Shown one piece after another: positions 11,885 to 25,395 of a stretch of DNA of 64,000 nt (position 1 is its first letter; each line of letters begins with the position of its first letter). The stretch lies in NCBI GenBank assembly GCA_000231825.2, contig JH720380.1, positions 1 to 64,000 of the forward strand, read 5' to 3'. A program made the translations under genes and the position numbers. The DNA is from Tetrahymena elliotti 4EA (Eukaryota > Ciliophora > Oligohymenophorea > Hymenostomatida > Tetrahymenidae). Below the pieces are notes generated by a model, which worked only from the letters and a program-made list of their open reading frames with translations, did no database searches and was not told where the DNA came from.

Positions 11885-14460
11885 GTTTTTGTAAATCTAA
11901 AATAACTTAATTTATTTTTTAAAGATGTTTTTGAATTATTGATTTTGATTTGATCTATTGGAAAAAATAAATGTAAATTTTGATTCTTTAATGACTTAAA
12001 ATTTGTATTAGCAAAGACTGAAATACCTAATAAAAAAGATTAAAATAACAATTACTGAATGTTGTAAACATAATTTACTAAAAAAAGTTTTGTTTCCTTT
12101 TAGCATGGTTTCAAATAGTATTTTAGGTTATAACATCTTAAAATTTTTAAAAGGCATTTGTGTAGTAAATACTTATGAAATTATTAATTTAAATTCAAAA
12201 TTTTTTGTTCAATAAAAAAAGCAAATTAAATTAGAATGATTCAATTGAAATTAATTATTAAATTAAGATTAACAAATATTACTTAATGCAAATTTTTTAA
12301 TATATAAAAATAATTTAAAGTTTTTTATTTTTTAATAGCTTCCTACTATTTTTACTAAAATAAATTTTATTTAAAGGAGCATCATTAAAGCACCATATCA
12401 ACCAAATAAAATAAATAAAATTAAAAATAATATAGAAAATACTATCTAAATAAAAAATATTCTTTCAATTCATAAATAATTATCATAAAAGAAGTGTCAA
12501 TCAATCAATCATTAAATAAAAATGAAAAAAAAAAGGATTTCTGTTTAATTTAATAAGGGAATATTGATATTATTATTTTTTAATAGCCTTCTCATATTTT
12601 TACTTAAAATAAATTTTATTTAAAGGTTTATCCATCGTTAAAACACCATATTCAACAAAATCAAACAAATAAGATTAAAAATAATGTAGAAATATCTAAA
12701 ATTTAAATTATTCTTTCAATACAAAGTATTAATCAATCGAACATTAAATAAAAATAAAAAGAAAAGAATATTGCATATTTATTTTCAAAGGAAATATTTG
12801 CATTATAAAAGAGATAAATTTGTAAAATTAAATAGTTAATTTATCTTCACTAAAAAATTTCATTTTATTCATTTTATGAATTATTAGTTGGTATTTATTT
12901 TAGTATTTTAACTTTTAAATTTTAAAAATTTTTAAATTTTGAGAATATAAAACATAATTTTTCTGGAAAACATCGATTACAATTAAAAATTGTTTGCTAT
13001 CCACAATAACAGATTACACTTAATTTAAAAAAGTAAATAAAAAATTAAGTAATATTGATTAGAAATCTCATTTTTTTAAATTACTTTTATAGAGAATTGA
13101 AGTAGATAAATACTTATATCTGATAAAATTTATTAACTTATATTTCCTAAATTCTTATAGCCATTTTAATTATTTTCTTTCAAAGTTCTTTTTAAAATTA
13201 TTTAAAGTAAAATTTTTATTTAAAAAAATGATTTAAAATAATTTTTAAAGATTGATTTTTTAATATATAAATTATATAATATGTATTCTGTTAAATAATT
13301 ATTCTTTTTGTCAAGTTATTTGAATTACCAGAATAATTAATTATAAATCTAAAGAATAGATTTCGTTATTTTAAAAAAATTAAATTTCAATATAAAAATA
13401 GAAAATTGTATTAAATATTAACAATTTACTGAAAAAAATGTATTTCTAAACTAAAACTATTTAGCTGGTAATATTTTGTTTTTAAATGCTTAGTTGGTAA
13501 AAATTAAATTTATCTTAGTCTAGCTAATAAATTTAACTAAAATTTCTATTTTTAGCTTATTGAAAGGTTATATATTATTTAGATTTGTATTTTTTATAAA
13601 TTAATACCTTCAATTATTGTTTACTATAAACTAATTTCTAGAAAAAGTATTTTGTCAGAAGTTTATCAAAATAAAATATTATGCATTTTAAATTTTTTTG
13701 GATAGATAGAACTATGTAAGGAGAAATATGAAAAGGATAAAACATTTCTTTGATTCCCTATTTCAAATTTAATAGATTTTTAAGAGTAAAATGAAAAAGA
13801 TTTAAATTTTACATAGCAAAAGTTAAATCTAAAAAGTGTGTATTAAAGATTTTGCTAGATTGTTTTTCATAGATTGAAATTAAAAGATTAAGCCTGCAAA
13901 ATATAATGTAGACATGAAGAGGATAAGCGAAACTTAATAACATTAATAATCTTGCTTTAATATAGAAGAAATTTAAAGTTTATAATAAATAAGAATTCTT
14001 TTTTAAATAAATCTACTATTTCAGCAAAAATGTAATTTATAAGAATTCACACTTCTGCAACACCTAATATTTATTCTGGAATAAAAAAAGATCTTATTTA
14101 AATCTATGATTGGGGTTATCTAATAGAAAAATTTTTTTTCCAGAAAATTGTTAATTTCATAATTAATTGGATAATACAAAGATAATCATTTCTCTTTACT
14201 TTCTAATAAAATTTGTTAATTTGTGTCACTTATTATTTAAACAATATTTGAAAAGGAGGTTTTTTAGAAAACTTCTAAATTTTTTGTAAATATTATTAGA
14301 TTTTAAAAAATAAATAATTAATCACTAAAGAATATTGAGGTTGAGCAAATTTTGATTTAATCATCTCAAGAATAACAAATCCAATTATTAAAAAAATCAG
14401 GAGTAAGAAATTTTGAAGATTAATTAAAGCAAAAAAATATTAGCTAAATTCAAAATTTAA
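11885..14460. other. Gene-free AT-rich DNA with a diverged direct repeat
   Basis: No coding stretch is convincing on either strand. It contains the direct repeat at 12329-12537 and 12577-12768 listed separately. The last few hundred bases are the promoter side of the plus-strand gene at 14461. Confidence 0.5.
12329..12768. repeat. Diverged direct repeat, two copies of about 200 bp
   Basis: Copy 1 (about 12329-12537) and copy 2 (about 12577-12768) share the same ordered blocks: TTTTTAATAGC, AAATAAATTTTATTTAAAGG, a CACCATAT-CAAC block, ATTCTTTCAAT, then AATCAATC and ATTAAATAAAAAT. Small indels separate the blocks. The order and spacing rule out simple low-complexity similarity. The copies carry no ORF. 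Confidence 0.75.
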
Positions 14461-17085
14461 ATGATTGACACAAAATATGATACTATAGAGAGATTTTCTA
14501 ATCTACAAAATTTCAAAGTCAAATAAATTAAATACGCTGATGGAGATTTTGATGCACTCAATATACCAGCTACTCCTCACCTGATTAAGGGATAAATCAT
14601 AAATACCCCTAAAAGCTAGTAAAACGTTTAATAACTTGAAATGAGTAGCTCGATAAAGAGCAATAACAATATTGTAATAAAAAACATGGAAGATAATGCA
14701 AACTCTTAAAACATGATCAACACCAAGGTACTACTAAATGAGACAATAGAAGATTTTTTAGTTAATTAAAGAAAGCTTACAAATACTGTTTCTCCTCAAA
14801 ATACCTCCAATTCAAATGAGAAAGTTCAAAATGGTTAATCGATAAATCAGAAACTTTCATTCTAAAGACAAAGCATTTACTAGCCAAGGACAGAGAATGA
14901 TGACATTGAAAAGTAATAAATATAAATATAAGAATAAGACTAAATGTGCAAATTGGAATTAAATACAGAAGAATAAAATTAAGGATTAGAAAATCGTCAA
15001 ATGCAGCTAGCATAAACACTTAGTAGATTTGAAGGAGAGCTTTCTACTAAAAGAAGCTAATACAATTCAAGCAGTTAAGTATTTGAAGACTACTTTAAGT
15101 AAGATGCTGACAAAAAGTTAAAAGATTAAAAAGATCGCATTAAGCGTGATATTACAAAATTTAAGAGTTACTTTGTTAAATTTAGAATGAGCTTATTTTT
15201 TGAATTCTATTTCTACCATGCTCTTTTTGTTATATTGTTAGGACCTTTATCAAATCCAATCCTTTATAAATTTGGCAAAGGTCTACCAAGAAATCTAATG
15301 TTCTGGGGTAATAGCAGAGGGTTCTAATATTAAGTTTTGTGGTATATTTTAAGTGCTACAGCTATAATTTTATATTGTTATTATCGCCCCTCAACTGTAT
15401 ATTTTTAATCTGAAATAATTTACTTAATTATTGGCATGCTTTATAGAATCTTTACAATAGCTGTGAAGTATGCAACATTTGATCCGTCTTATGTTGAGGC
15501 AATAAGAGAACACGCGTTTGATCCTAAAGATATACAGAGCAACTTCTTTTTATTTGACTGGAGACAATAAACAAATAGAGTAATAATTTAAAACATAAAT
15601 TTTGAACTATTATTTTTAACTTCATTAAAAAGAAGTTTTAAAGAAAATTTAAAGACGAATTTACTAGTCTAATTTTAAAAATGCTTACTTGCTTAAAAAA
15701 AGTAAGCAGCAAATTATTTCCTATTTAAAAGAAAATGTTTATATTAACTAAATATAATTTAAAAATAATAGATTATTTATGAAGAAATCTACTTTGCATA
15801 AAGGGCATATGATATTGACCCTAGCTGGTTTTATTTAGAATTCATAGTAAATCCTGAGCAAGATACTATTAAAAAAATAAAGGAAAATAATGAAATCTTG
15901 AGTAAGGAATGCAAATCGAAAGATAATTCATTTTAGCCTGAGCCAATTAACATCACAAATAAAAATGCAGAAACATTTTTTATTTATGGAATCATTAAAG
16001 AAATTGTTGACAACTTCTAAAATATTTACAAGTTCTCAATCGATAATGCCAAAAATATTGCATTTGTATATTCAGTATGTCGTGCTTTGGTACCTCTAAT
16101 CTACAAGATAATAGATAGCGATGCAGATTATATTAAAAATACTTAATGGTATGAATGGATTATTACATTAAATATTGCCTATCTTACTCATATTTTGTAT
16201 TTCTACACAGTATGGACAATCATTCAAGGAATTATTGACATGAAAAGAAAGGTATTTACATATTATCTTCATTTAAATATTTTGGAGAATTTTAATGTAT
16301 TTTTGCGAATTTTTTTTTCATGTTTCTTTAATTAAATACCTTTATTTAATTTATCATTTTATACAAATTAATAGATCTATATGATGGAGTAAATGGCTTT
16401 TATGATTTCTCCTAGAAAGCTTAGAAACATTGATTCTAAAAAACTATTTCCCACAATCAACATTTTTAAGAGTTCCAACTTGAAGGCTTGGCAATTGATG
16501 AGACATGTCTGTCAAGAATATGGAAAAAGATATGATATGAGAGTATAAGCTAATGTAACTGGAATGGTTCTGGATGTTTTATTTGCTGTAACGGTTCTAA
16601 TATTGAATTATACATCAGTCTTAATCTTAGAGCAGTGTTTTAATATTATCCTAATAATGGAAACAGTCTGTGTTATGATAGTTTTGGTTTATGTCCTTTC
16701 CTATGGAGCTAGTATTAACTCATAATTTGATCTTCATGACTCTATATTAACTAATAACAAAAATATAGTTATGGATATTTATAGAATGAGAAGAAGATAT
16801 TTCTGTGACACATTTAAAAGTACTAACTATCTCCATCAGCAAGCAGTTTAGAAAATAAAAGATGAGGTTTATATGTTAAAATAAGATTCTCCCTGTGCCT
16901 ACCTGAAAGAAATAGTACTTTCATATGATACTCATATATAAGAACTTAATTTTGATAAAACATAAAACCCATTCAGAATAGGAAGTGTAAAAATTACAAA
17001 TGGCATGTTAGAAAGTGGCATTATTGGTATAGTAAGTTTAATCATTGCAATCGTAGGTAAATTTATTTCTAACAGATTAACATGA
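14461..17085 (+). CDS. Polytopic membrane protein, three exons, unknown function
   Basis: Exons 14461-15579, 15772-16251 and 16375-17085 join in frame (introns GTAATAATTT...ATAATAG and GTATTTACAT...TTAATAG) to give 769 residues, ending at TGA 17083-17085. The first 230 residues are polar, Asn/Gln-rich and probably disordered. Membrane segments follow: FYHALFVILLGPL, VLWYILSATAIILYCY, IIYLIIGMLYRIFTIAV, then in exon 3 VLDVLFAVTVLILNY, IILIMETVCVMIVLVYVL and a C-terminal GIIGIVSLIIAIVG. Between spans lie long hydrophilic loops such as KYATFDPSYVEAIREHAF. I do not recognise the family. The exon 1 start follows an A-rich leader with no better upstream ATG. A C-terminal extension through a GTAAAT donor at 17056 cannot be excluded. 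Confidence 0.85.
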
Positions 17086-18116
17086 ATAATAAATTAATGG
17101 CTCTCAATTTTATAATAAAAATCCTTTTTAGTTTAACAATCAACCAACCAACTTTATAAACAAATAATAACAAAAACTTGTACATAATAAACATAATAAC
17201 AACTTAACTTGTAAAAATAATAACTATCACAATCATTCAACTAATTTATTTTTCCTTAATTATTATAATTATTATCAAAAATTTTAATAACTTTTATTAC
17301 CAATTTACTTTTTATTTTACTTTGTAATCTTTTTGTATAAATCGTCTCAAGAATTTTCTAGTTAATTCGAATTTCTTATTATTTCATTCTGCTATTATAC
17401 CTAATATTCATAAAATTTATTCTTTATCAATATGTGTGCATGCTTTATGCTTTACATTATCTTAATCATATATTTTAATACAAAAATTTAAACTTATTTT
17501 AGATATTATTCTTTGATAGTTTAATTATTATCATATTTAATCATTATTAAATTTATTTTATTTATTCATTTTAGCTTTTCAAAATTTATCTGTGACTCTT
17601 TTTATCTTCAATTTAAATTTTATAAACCAGATTTTAGATGTTTGATAAAAAATCATTGCTTAAAATATTTAGCTTCAATTTATTTATTTATTTTGTAAAC
17701 TTATAATGTAAGTCATTTCAAGAATTTTCTAATGATTTCTAATTTTTTATTATTTCATTCTACTATCATATTATTTATTATCTTAAGAGGTGCTGCATTT
17801 GTGCTTTGTATAGGGGTCTTACTCATAATTTTTTTTAACTTTTTATTTTAATGTAAAAATTTAATCTTATTTTAGTTAATATTTTTGATAATATTAATAA
17901 TCTCTTTTTTACTCAGCTTTTCAAGATTTTTATATGGCTCTATTATCTTAAATTAAAATTTTTTCAATCTTTAATAAAAAATCATAACTTAAAATATTTT
18001 TTTAAGATTTGTTTTTTAAAAAGTAAAATAATTCTAATAAATAAAATTAGAACATAAATATTTACTTAAATTTAAGTTATTTAGTTAATAATAAGGAGAC
18101 AAAATTTTATTTTTGA
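17086..18116. other. Gene-free DNA with a diverged tandem duplication
   Basis: The spacer between convergent genes is occupied mainly by the duplication listed at 17320-18010. No coding signal was found. Confidence 0.5.
17320..18010. repeat. Diverged tandem duplication, unit about 330-370 bp
   Basis: Copy 1 (about 17320-17690) and copy 2 (about 17692-18010) share a series of blocks in the same order: TTTGTAA, TCAAGAATTTTCTA, TTTCTTATTATTTCATTCT, TATTTTAATACAAAAATTTAA (copy 2 differs slightly), CAGCTTTTCAAGATTTTTA-like, and AAAAAATCATTGCTTAAAAT. Homologous points are offset by 371 bp near the start and about 330 bp near the end, so indels have accumulated. No ORF is present. Confidence 0.75.
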
Positions 18117-19277
18117 TCATAAAAATTGATTAGAAATATCATTTATCAAAACATAGTCTTAATTTTAAACATTATTATCATCAAAACCTATCATATTTTT
18201 TTATTAAAATTAATTAAAAAAATTTATTGAAGCTTATTAAGCCTCTTCATAATCACTAAAATTGTTTTGTTTTAAGTATATTAAGTTAGCTTCATAATTT
18301 TTTGGATTCAATCTAATTGTCTTGTAGTAATAATATTTTGATTTTTTAACATCAAGGCCAACATGATTATATATTTTGCAAAGTTTTTCATAAAAAGATT
18401 CATAATTTATTTATAATTCACTCAATTTCTTGAGGTAAATTTAACTATTTTGTTTGTCTCCCGTATATAAATAGTATTAAAAAAGGGTGCTTAGAGCTAA
18501 TTTGTTATTTTTGTTGAGTTGTAAGGCTTTGAATAAATATTCTAAAAATTTGTCTTTATTGAAAAGATAATGTTTATAAAGAAGAGCATAAAGGCTACAT
18601 GCCGGACTAGAATTTTTATTTATTGATAAAACTTTATCTAAATAGAATTATGCTCTTTCAAATTTATTTTGGTTTAAATAAATAATAGATATTCCTGTTA
18701 GAATTTCATAATTAAACTTTTTTATCTAAATTGCTTCCTATAAAAGCTTTTCACAAACTTCATTTTTTGAATTGCAATAAACCTAAGCAAGGAGAGTCTT
18801 TATCCATGCATTGTTTTAAAACTATTTATTTCCTTCATCTAATATTTTTGTAGCTTTTTTAAGATAATCTATCAGTTAATAATACATGCCTCTTATAAAT
18901 GTCACTCTCCAATAATAAGGATCTAATTCTATACATTCTTGAAGAAGCTTTTCTATCTATAGTACATTAATAATCTTTTTAGATATCATTAAATTTACAA
19001 TTTCTAATCTACAGTCTATATTTAATGGGTCTTAAATTAAAATATTTCTAAGAATTTCTAAGGCTTTGTCTTAATCATTTTGAAATTTATATTTGATTTA
19101 GCAATTAATCAGTAATAAATTTATGTCTTTAGGATTTTAAACTAATCTTTCGTTAACTTACTTTTCAATCATATCAATAGTCATATTATATGATATTTAT
19201 TATTTGTTGAAAAAAAACACTATCTCACAATCATCATCCAATTTTTATTCTATTTCTGAATTTACCAAGCTATCCAT
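18117..19277 (-). CDS. TPR-repeat protein
   Basis: A single exon of 386 codons, from ATG 19277 (preceded by an A-rich GAAAATAAGAA leader) to TGA 18117-18119. From about residue 45 onward it is a series of 34-residue TPR-like helical pairs with the usual small/aromatic pattern, for example ALEILRNILIQDPLNIDCRL, KLLQECIELDPYYWRVTFIR, AQFYLDKVLSINKNSSPACS, YLFKALQLNKNNKLALSTLF and YYYYKTIRLNPKNYEANLIY. The final 40 residues are polar. TPR proteins act as scaffolds; partners cannot be deduced. No signal peptide or membrane span is seen. It converges with the membrane-protein gene ending at 17085, and the duplicated spacer lies between them. Confidence 0.85.
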
Positions 19278-20023
19278 TTCTTATTTTCAATATATTTTTC
19301 TCCTAATATTTTGCGTTTAAAATTATATAAATCAATAATTTTTTAGATGTAAACTATTGAGTGTTTTAAAAGCAAGTACAACAAATTCTCACTTTATTTA
19401 ATAACAAAAATAATATTTCCAAATTTAAACAACAAGTAAGAATTAAATTTTAATTTTATAAATATAAAATTGCTTACTTTTATAAAAATGATTATATTAT
19501 TTAAATAATGATATTTATACATCATCATTTGATTATTTCAAATGTGTTTTTAAGTTTTATATTTTTGATAACTAATTCATCTCACAAAAAGAAACAGAAA
19601 GAATAAAATTTAAAATCAAATAAGTTAAAAAGTTTAAGCTAATAAATATTAAATTTGTTTTAAATATGTAATTTATTTTAGAATATGGATTTGCTCACTC
19701 CAGTCAGGCCTAGTTTAAATTAGCTACTCCTTTTCAACACTTTTCTAATATTAAATTTTTAATTATAAATTTTATCATTTCATTTATTTATTTCTTCTTT
19801 AAGTTGTGTGATTAAAAATTAATAAAAATCTTTTAAGAAAAAATTAAATATAAATAATTTTAAGAGTAAATATTAAGTTAATTTTAAAAGCTCATGCAAT
19901 TAAAAAAGTAGTAAAAAATTATAAAGTAAATTTATTTTAAATGCCAATAAATTTATTTTAAAAAACTCATTAAATAAACATAGTTTAACAAATTAACAAA
20001 TTATTATTTTTAATCAGAGATAT
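19278..20023. other. Spacer upstream of the TPR gene
   Basis: AT-rich. A short less AT-rich patch at 19683-19740 (GCTCACTCCAGTCAGGCC) stands out, but it has no ORF of note and does not fold as a tRNA. I cannot assign it. Confidence 0.4.
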
Positions 20024-23000
20024 TCATCTGACTCATAACCTTTTTAATCTTCTCCAAAGAATTTATATTTATATTTAATAAATTCTTCCTTTTATTTTTG
20101 ATTTTAATTTTGCTTTTATTCATTCATTTTAAATTCATCATTATCTCTTTTAATTTCTAAAATAATTTGGCTAATTATAAACCATGCAAGACCAATAAAA
20201 TCATTATTTTAGTTGAAGAATATTTTGCCATTTTTACTCCTATTTGTATTTCCTCTAAAATCTTAACCATAGTATTTCTCTTATTTTAAAATTATAAATA
20301 CCTATCCTAACAAAGAATTTTAGTCAAATTCATTAATGTATTTATCAACATGTTCACGTTATCTTAAGTAGCAAATGGTATACCAAATAGATGCTCTTAT
20401 TCTACACTTTTTGCTAAAGTATTTTCTTCTGTTTGTTTCATCATAGAATCTTTCTTTGTCTTCATCTAAATCCTTGAAGAACATTAATTCAAACCTATTT
20501 TTTATTGCTAACAATGTTGATAAGATTCTTTATTAGACAATTTCTGCACTCATTTTTTTCTTTCTTTCTACTTTTATCAATTTAGAAAAGTTTCCTGTAT
20601 AAATTTCAAACTCATTTTAAGCTCCAAAGAACTATTTAAGATTATTTATTTCAATGTTCCATTAATTGTTTGCATCAATAGCCTGTTAAATTAAATATTA
20701 TATTAAGCTTGAGTTTATGAAGAGAAAACTATTACAAATTCAATTTCTGTTTCAAGATAGGTTTTGTTATCTTTCTCATTTATTATTTCATTAATAAATG
20801 CTGGTGGATTAAACAATAGATTAGTTTCTATAAAAGTCAAAGATTTATCTGCTTCAATATCATTTTTACAGTGTTTTTCATATTATTGCTTAACATCTCT
20901 GTATAATTTACCTTATCAATTTATTAATATAATAAGTAAAAATTTCATGACTAAAATATTTACCCAAAATGCTTTGAGATTCATAACAGCTTTTATCATC
21001 TTTTTCCATGAAATCAGGATATTCTTTTGTAGACAAACCCTGTGGAACTTTTGGAGAAGTACCTGTTTTTGCATAATCAACTGCTTAGGCATGTAGAGAG
21101 GCTAACTATAAACATTTTGGATCCTCTGCAAATAAGCTACTTTTATCTGCAAAAACTAAATGAGAGTTATCTATTTTACCAAGATTCTCATTATTTATAA
21201 AATCTATAAAAAAGTCAAGCATCTCACTATTATCCTCAATAGTAAGTTTAGGAGGATTTCTACTTGTAAATTATACTTCCACCTTATGTTTTTTTGCAAT
21301 CTCTATTTCATACTATTCTTGAGAGATTTTCTTTACTGAATTAGCATCTTAATCATAATTAAAAGGTTCTTTTTGCTATTCTGGAATGAATCTTTAGTCC
21401 CAGCAAATAAAATAACAATCTCCATCTAAATCAGAACCTTTTATTTTATAAATAATTCATTTAGATTAAACATTCTGCAAGAATCTTTGTTATAGTAAAT
21501 TACCTGCTATCTATGAAGTAATAGGCTCTTTCCCTTTTTATGGGAATATTAGGATATTTCTTAGCTTTTTGAACTATTTAAATATATAAATTAGAAAATA
21601 ATTTATATCTAAATAATTTTACTGGATTAAATTTATCATCTCCTAATCTTTTCTAAATAGTTTCTAAAGTCACAGCCTTCAATTTTCTAATGTCGCCTGG
21701 ATGTAAACAAGGATTTTTAACAACAATAACATCTCCTTCAACTTCAAAGAAAGTTCTCTCTTAATCCTAGCTAATATATGCAAATACTTCATCTTACTCT
21801 AGCACATTGAATTCATCTATAACACCCATTAGTCTAGCACTTTTTTCCAAAAAAATATTACTCTTCTTTCTAAGGATATAAAAACCCTAAATAATTATTA
21901 AAATATACTCTAAATTACATCAATTATAATAATATTTTCGATTTGATTGGTATTAATTCTATGAAAATTAAATAATTTTACCTCAAAAAAATACAATTTT
22001 ATCAATCAAAAGATCAATAAATGATGAATTTTTATAATAAAATTTCATATTTTAATTGGTATTTATTTAATTTAAAAAACTCTTTTTATTTCCGTAAAAA
22101 TATAAAAGCATTTTGAAAATATTAAATATTTACAAATTTTTTATTTTTGTAAGATATTTTTTTTGGAAATGAAATTAGAAAATTTACTCTTTTCTTTAGG
22201 GTATGAATAATTCCTTTGCAAAATAAATCATTATCCATATCTATTCTACTTGTCTACATACTTCTAAGGAGAGTTGTTATTGGCTATAATCTAGTACCAT
22301 CTTTAGAATAGTCATTATTGAATAAAGTGAAAATGTTTGCATCTTTTAAAGCTGATTTCTCTAGCTAGTTGATATAAGTGTTTTAAGCATCCATGAAATT
22401 TTAATCGCTTATACCTAATGATTTTAATAAAATGATAACTTATCTATTTAGATAACCATATCTATATTTATTTCTATCAAGTATATCAATAATGAATTAG
22501 TCTTATTCATCTGTAATTTTATATTTTATCATACTTTGTCTCAATTAAATTGTATTTTTTTTATCACTTTGATAATTAACTGTTAAAACACCCTTTGCTC
22601 CTCCATATCTTACTTAAATAGCACTCATAAAGAATGCATTTAAATGATCCTAATTATATTTTAAAATTGACAGTTAGCTTTCTATAATTTTGATTATCAA
22701 ATTTTACGGATATTTCTCTAATAAGATCTTATGAAATAGTTCCTATACCATCAGTAAAAACTTTTTACTTTTTCTCAAAGTACTATAAATTTCCATCTTT
22801 ATCTTATTCGATTACAACAGAAGGGGTAGAAATGTCATCTATAAATTCCTTTTAACAATATATAATTAATTCTAAACATTAAAAATAATAAATTTTACAA
22901 TATTTGGTGTTTATTTTAATATGTAAGGAGTGCTAGAACTGAAACATTATCCTATTCTTGCAGATTTTTTTGCTGCAGGTTTTATACCAGAAAAATCACC

Positions 23001-25395
23001 TATTCTGATAATGACATCTGCCTTTTTTAAATCTTCGGTTTCATGAAAGAACCATGATGATGAGTTTCTAAGCTGAGAAGCACTCCAACCAAAATTAATA
23101 AACTATTAACTTAAAATAGTAAATGATTCAAGCTATTTCCTAAAATAACGTGAGACATATTTCATATGCTTTGCATTTTCTAAAGAATCATCTTAGAAAG
23201 TAGCTCTAATAAACTAATCAGTGTGATCTTAAAAAATTCTTAAAACTCTATTTGATAGTTCCAACTCTTTTAAATTATAAATCAAACCACTAGGGGTTAT
23301 GCTTACTCTTCTTGTTGCCACAATTTTAACATCTCTCTTAGCTCGTTTTTCTTGAATTCTCAAGTAATTCTAAAGAAATTATTATTAAATATATTAAAGC
23401 AATTTAACAAATTTACTTCTTATTTCTAAATATCTTAGAAAATAATTTTAAATGAGCTAAAGTCTAACCTATTAATCTATTTTTTTTAATTATAATAGTA
23501 CTCAATAGCTTTTTCTAGGATATATTCTGATTTTTAATTATTCTTTTAGTCATCTATAAAGTTAAGAAATTGATTCAATATGATAACACTTAGCTAATTA
23601 AAATAAAATAGTTAACAAATAAAAACATTATTAAAAATAAATTTGAATACCTTATTGTGAGAAATAAGAGTTAAGATAGAATAGCTTAAATTAAACCCAT
23701 AACTTAATAGTCTTTTCCATTATCTGTCTAAATTATTTCCTTCTGCTTTTGGAAATTGATTAGACATATTGGAAATTTAATCATTATCTTTTTGAGGACA
23801 AAACACTTCTTTTGAGAATTACTTCTAAATTAAACTTTCAAACATTGTATTTTATGTTGAGTCTACATAAATCTAAATAACTGTATTGTTCACAAATTCT
23901 ATTCTTAGCAGCTCATTTTTCATATCCAGAGCAAAAAAATTGTCAACTCTTATCCATGCATTCTTTTTTTAATCCAAATTCTATTGTAAATTTGCTGAAT
24001 TTTCTCTCACAAAATATTTAGGTGGTACAACTAACTGAAAGTAGTAATAATTTTTTTCACGTTATTATAAAGTTTTGATTGAATTGCAATATAAGTAAGG
24101 AAACTCAACTTTCAGTTAATAATTACTATATTCTAATACAATAGACACTGATTATGACTTATTTCTACTCTTTATATTTTATAAATATATTTTAGCACTT
24201 CATTTGTAAAATAAAAAAATAGATTACTTCAGAAGCTCCATTTTGTAAATAAATTCTCATGATGCTAATGTCTTCTTAATTTTGCTTAATAATTAATTAG
24301 AATATTATTTTTTTAAAATAACCAATTAATATTACCTTAAAACAAAAGAGACCATTAAAATATATTGCATTATTATGGTGATCAAACAGACCAATTTAAA
24401 ATTTTTATATTTCAAAACTTTCATAATTAAGCTAATCCTCTGCTTATTTTTATAATTCCTCATTGCAGTATTTCAATCCACCTTAGTTTCTATGTATTGT
24501 TTTTAAGAAAAAGTAGCATTAGCCTTTCTCTTTTAATTATACCTTAAAACCATCTTTATTTGATATCTCACCCCTCTCATCCGCACGATGTAAGTCTTTA
24601 AGTTCTTACTCGGTTCCACACAAAATTATATTCCAATCATTGATTTTTGCCTGCTCTTTAGAGTCATTATTACTTTAGGTATAATTTTTGGGTTGAGATT
24701 GATTTAGTACGCTTTAACAAAATCTATTTAATTTAAAAAAAAGAAAGGGTTTTAAATTATAGATAATAGTTTTCATTAAATTAAAATATACATTTCAATA
24801 TTACTGAATTTCTCCATTTCTTCTTTCAGCTTAACATCATCATTTTCATGAATTAAAAAATTTCTTAAAAAGCTTTGATCCTTTGTAATTTCACTATCAT
24901 TTTTCCCATCAGATTCTTAACCTATTTCAAATTCCTAATCTTAAATAATAAATAAACTAATTTAAGATATAAATCACAGTTATTCATATAAATAATACCA
25001 ATTGCTCTGTTTTTTTCATCCTTTAGGTGTGATGGAATTGACAAATAATCAAACTATATTGATTTCTTTACTTCCTCAATTCTCTGTTATACATGCTCAA
25101 TTGTCTCTAACTTGAATTAGGTTTAATCTGTTTCTTCCTTCTTTGTAATTATAGAAATACATTTAACTGTTTTAAACTTTTAGTAAGCTTTCAGCTAATT
25201 AAGGGACTCCTATATGCTAACAAAACATTTTGAAGTCGATATATTTTTCAAATTCTACCCTGAAATGTATGCTAGACAAAAAACTAGTTCTTGCTTTTCT
25301 TCTTCTTCTTCATAACTTTCATTTTATCCCTTAATTGCTTCAGCCTAAGTTTCATTTAAAAAATTGCTTTAAAATATTTAAGATTCCAAATTCAT
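20024..25395 (-). CDS. RDR: Cellular RNA-dependent RNA polymerase (RNA silencing)
   Basis: An eukaryotic RdRP of the RNAi type, which copies RNA into double strands for Dicer. The start is MNLESQIFQSNFLNE at 25395 and the stop is TGA 20024-20026. Diagnostic blocks occur in family order: LLVGVIDEFNVLEQDEVFAY; NPCLHPGDIRKLKAV near 21.7 kb; the catalytic GSDLDGDCYFICWD (DLDGD codons 21418-21432); HLVFAD; SLFAEDPKCLQLASLHAQAV followed by DYAKTG; YPDFMEK; SILGKYF; and near the C-terminus RASIWYTICY. About ten short introns interrupt the gene; one clear example is 24275-24335. The N-terminal 600 or so residues are divergent. Tetrahymena has three such genes (RDR1-3); I cannot tell which this is. 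All catalytic Asp residues are present, so it is probably active. The plus-strand ORF at 20764-21096 is its shadow. Confidence 0.92.

Noticed and set aside
14777..15019. 80-codon minus-strand ORF
   Set aside because: Lies inside exon 1 of the plus-strand membrane protein at 14461-17085.
19683..19740. GC-richer patch considered as a tRNA or snoRNA
   Set aside because: No cloverleaf, no box C/D pair and no H/ACA pattern could be formed.
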